This document shows, one piece after another, positions 62,265 through 64,000 of a stretch of 64,000 nt of DNA. Position numbers and translations under genes: made by a program. The stretch comes from Leptolyngbya sp. PCC 6406 (lineage in GTDB: Bacteria > Cyanobacteriota > Cyanobacteriia > Phormidesmidales > Phormidesmidaceae), in NCBI RefSeq assembly GCF_000332095.2, contig NZ_KI913949.1:1148291-1212290 (forward strand), read 5' to 3'. The notes below the pieces were generated by a model. It worked only from the letters and a program-made list of their open reading frames with translations, did not search any database and was not told the DNA's origin. Every line of letters starts with the position of its first letter. Position 1 is the first letter of the stretch.

Positions 62265-64000
62265 TTAGGGGGCGGTCTGGGGCTGAGTACCAGGGGCAAG
62301 CTCCGGCATCAGGGCGGCATAGGCGGTAGACCATTCTCCCAACAGGGGCGCTGTCCAGAGCCAACTGTATTGGGGGCCGGAAGAGCCGCCAACAGCATTT
62401 GCTAGGGTGGTCGGGCTTAACCCGCCCTCGGGGTCTAGGTTCTGCAAATCCTCTAGATAGCTGAGCGCAAAAGCACGGTTTCTGGCCGTAGTATCAGCAT
62501 CTAGATCCGCAGTGGCAATCTGGAAGTAGGCCAAAACTAACCCCCCATAGGCATGGAGCACAATGGGTTCTTGTAGGGGGGCTGTGGCGGGGTCGGGCTG
62601 GCGCGATCGCTGATCCAGTTCCACCTTATCCACGGCTTGCTCCCAGAGACGAATGGCTTCATCCACCTGACCCTGGGCATAGCGGGCAAATCCCAGGGCG
62701 ACCAACCCCTCTGGAGACAGGGTCCGGCGCTCCACCAGATCGGCCCAGGCAGTGGCGGCGGTGTCGAGGGCTTCAATGGCGGTGGGGCTTTGGGCTAATC
62801 CCGGCGTTTCTCCCACCTCCAACTTGTAGGTTTGCCAATAGGCTCGGCCTTTGACAAACAGCAGTTGTTCGTCTTCGTAGCCCACCAGCAGGGTGCGGAC
62901 TTGTTCGTTGGGGTCTAAGAGATTGCCGATTCTTGCCTGCACGGTGGGCTCTAGCAAATGAGTCAATAGGGTCTGGGCAGTCTGATAGTCTCCGGCCTGG
63001 AGGGCTGTCTGGGCTTGATCTCGCAGAATGTCAGGATCGCTGCTGGTGATAGTCCCAGAGGTTGCGGTTGGGGTGGCCCTGGGGTCAGTGCGGACAAGAA
63101 TGGTAATGGTACCAAGAGCCAGGGTGGCTGCTACTCCCAGACCTGCTACAAGCATCCAAAGGGGAAAGGTGGAACGGTTTTCATCGCCAAGATTGGGGCG
63201 AGCTGTCAAGGGGGTATGGTACAGACCTCGATAGGGGGGGATCGATCGCTCCTGTTCGGGGAGGGTATAGCTAGGGGGGGGTGTTGGGTTGTCAGGGGAG
63301 TTACCTAGGGCTTCTTCGTAAATGCCCAAGCCCTGCTTCAGGGAGTTGTCTGGCAGTAGGGTTTCTTCCTGGGCGGCGAGATCGGGGATGTCTATTGTTG
63401 ACGCTTCAGAGCCAGGTTGGGATAACTGTTCCACCAACTGGGCCACGCTGGCGTCGGTAGGGTCCAGGCTGGTGTCTTCTGGGGTGAAGGTATCTGGATC
63501 CAGAAGAGAAAGGGGTAGGGCTGCGCCTTGATCGAAGTTGGATGGGACATCCATCTCAGTCCCAGGGTTGGGGGCTGTTTTAGCATCAGGTTCAAAATCA
63601 ATGCTAGGTCCGGGATCCCGTCCGGTAAGGGCGTCATTAGCAGGGTTTGAATGGGCCTCTGGGGTAGCCCAATTATCGTCGTTGTCCCAGGGGTTGAGTC
63701 GTTCAGCGGCAGTGCGATCGCGCTCTGTTAAACAGCCGTCAAATTCCGGTTGCAAATACAGCACCGGCAGCAACCAGTAATGGCGATCGGAGCTAAATTC
63801 AGACACCAAACTCTGGCGGGTGAACTTGAGGCTCAGGTCAATGGGGTAACCTTCATTAATATTCTTGTAGAGACTCCGGGTAAAGGCTGCTGCCACCGGG
63901 TCGGGAATACGCTCCGCCATGGCGATGACACTGGGAACCCCCCGATTCACCAATGCCTGCACCAGGTTTTGCTGCCGCCAGTCCATTTCGGCGTCGTCCC
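62265..64000 (-). CDS. CHAT-domain protein with membrane segment and TPRs, N-terminus off window
   Basis: The frame is open to the window end (578 codons visible); an internal ATG at 63986 is not the likely start. The first visible residues (LVNRGVPSVIAMAERIPDPV ... NINEGYPIDLSLKFTRQSL) are the end of a CHAT peptidase domain, so His/Cys lie outside. Then a Pro/Asp/Thr-rich linker (about 90-265), one transmembrane helix (about 275-298, LWMLVAGLGVAATLALGTIT) and a C-terminal TPR region (LQAGDYQTAQTLLTHLLEP, LVALGFARYAQGQVDEAIRL). Probable caspase-like membrane protein. Stop at 62265. Confidence 0.8.
   Translation of the reverse strand, partial: DDAEMDWRQQNLVQALVNRGVPSVIAMAERIPDPVAAAFTRSLYKNINEGYPIDLSLKFTRQSLVSEFSSDRHYWLLPVLYLQPEFDGCLTERDRTAAERLNPWDNDDNWATPEAHSNPANDALTGRDPGPSIDFEPDAKTAPNPGTEMDVPSNFDQGAALPLSLLDPDTFTPEDTSLDPTDASVAQLVEQLSQPGSEASTIDIPDLAAQEETLLPDNSLKQGLGIYEEALGNSPDNPTPPPSYTLPEQERSIPPYRGLYHTPLTARPNLGDENRSTFPLWMLVAGLGVAATLALGTITILVRTDPRATPTATSGTITSSDPDILRDQAQTALQAGDYQTAQTLLTHLLEPTVQARIGNLLDPNEQVRTLLVGYEDEQLLFVKGRAYWQTYKLEVGETPGLAQSPTAIEALDTAATAWADLVERRTLSPEGLVALGFARYAQGQVDEAIRLWEQAVDKVELDQRSRQPDPATAPLQEPIVLHAYGGLVLAYFQIATADLDADTTARNRAFALSYLEDLQNLDPEGGLSPTTLANAVGGSSGPQYSWLWTAPLLGEWSTAYAALMPELAPGTQPQTAP

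Overview
The window is chromosomal DNA of a GC-rich cyanobacterium. HIP1 octamers (GCGATCGC) occur throughout. It carries cytochrome b6f genes, a complete phycoerythrocyanin (PEC) operon and glucosylglycerol genes. PEC plus a CpcL-type linker plus CcaS/CcaR-like regulators plus glucosylglycerol suggest a filamentous, salt-tolerant Leptolyngbya-like strain; this placement is inference.

Layout. 1-8 kb: a cut-off TPR gene, a glycosyltransferase, a lipoprotein, ygfZ, a duplicated-domain membrane protein with TPR, and a DMT transporter, separated by dispersed repeats that include a MITE-like element. 8-15.3 kb: a PedR-like regulator, hisS, a CheY-like regulator, a DUF790/Bax1-like gene without a normal start codon, and an arsR-SDR / Old-Yellow-Enzyme divergon with a visible operator. 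15.3-20 kb: a beta-helix/SPOR secreted protein, infC (apparent ATC start), an anti-sigma kinase, petB-petD. 20-27.3 kb: a 48-bp tandem repeat, two CtpA-type proteases around an HD phosphohydrolase, a HepT/MntA pair, a DUF697-type GTPase. 27.7-28.7 kb: an IS110-family transposase gene with a frameshift.

28.7-38 kb is a glucosylglycerol/glycerol-3-phosphate block: GST, DUF4230 protein, gpsA, glpD and ggpS on one strand, and divergently a GH13 enzyme resembling glucosylglycerol hydrolase (gghA). Synthesis, precursor supply and breakdown of the osmolyte are thus side by side.

38-43.5 kb is an accessory junk zone: three Uma2 nuclease genes, a truncated CHAT gene, a second HepT/MntA pair, a DUF2283 pair and broken toxin/antitoxin remnants. 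A 55-bp exact repeat here recurs at 53.4 kb next to a broken VapBC pair.

43.5-53 kb is the most interesting region: pecB-pecA-pecC-pecE-pecF-cpcL on the minus strand, an IS5-like element inserted 6 bp after cpcL, then a membrane cyanobacteriochrome histidine kinase (CcaS-like). Divergent from pecB is a CcaR-like OmpR regulator, and the intergenic region holds tandem CTTTNCNATTT-like boxes. This matches the CA7/CA0 chromatic acclimation type (green/red control of PEC and rod-shaped phycobilisome) reported from Leptolyngbya, so the system is known, but the IS insertion is local. 53.7-62 kb holds one giant 2747-residue CBS/GAF/PAS hybrid histidine kinase with an internal duplication and a cyanobacteriochrome-like GAF whose canonical cysteine is tyrosine. 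The window ends in a CHAT/TPR membrane protein. No tRNA, rRNA or CRISPR array was found.
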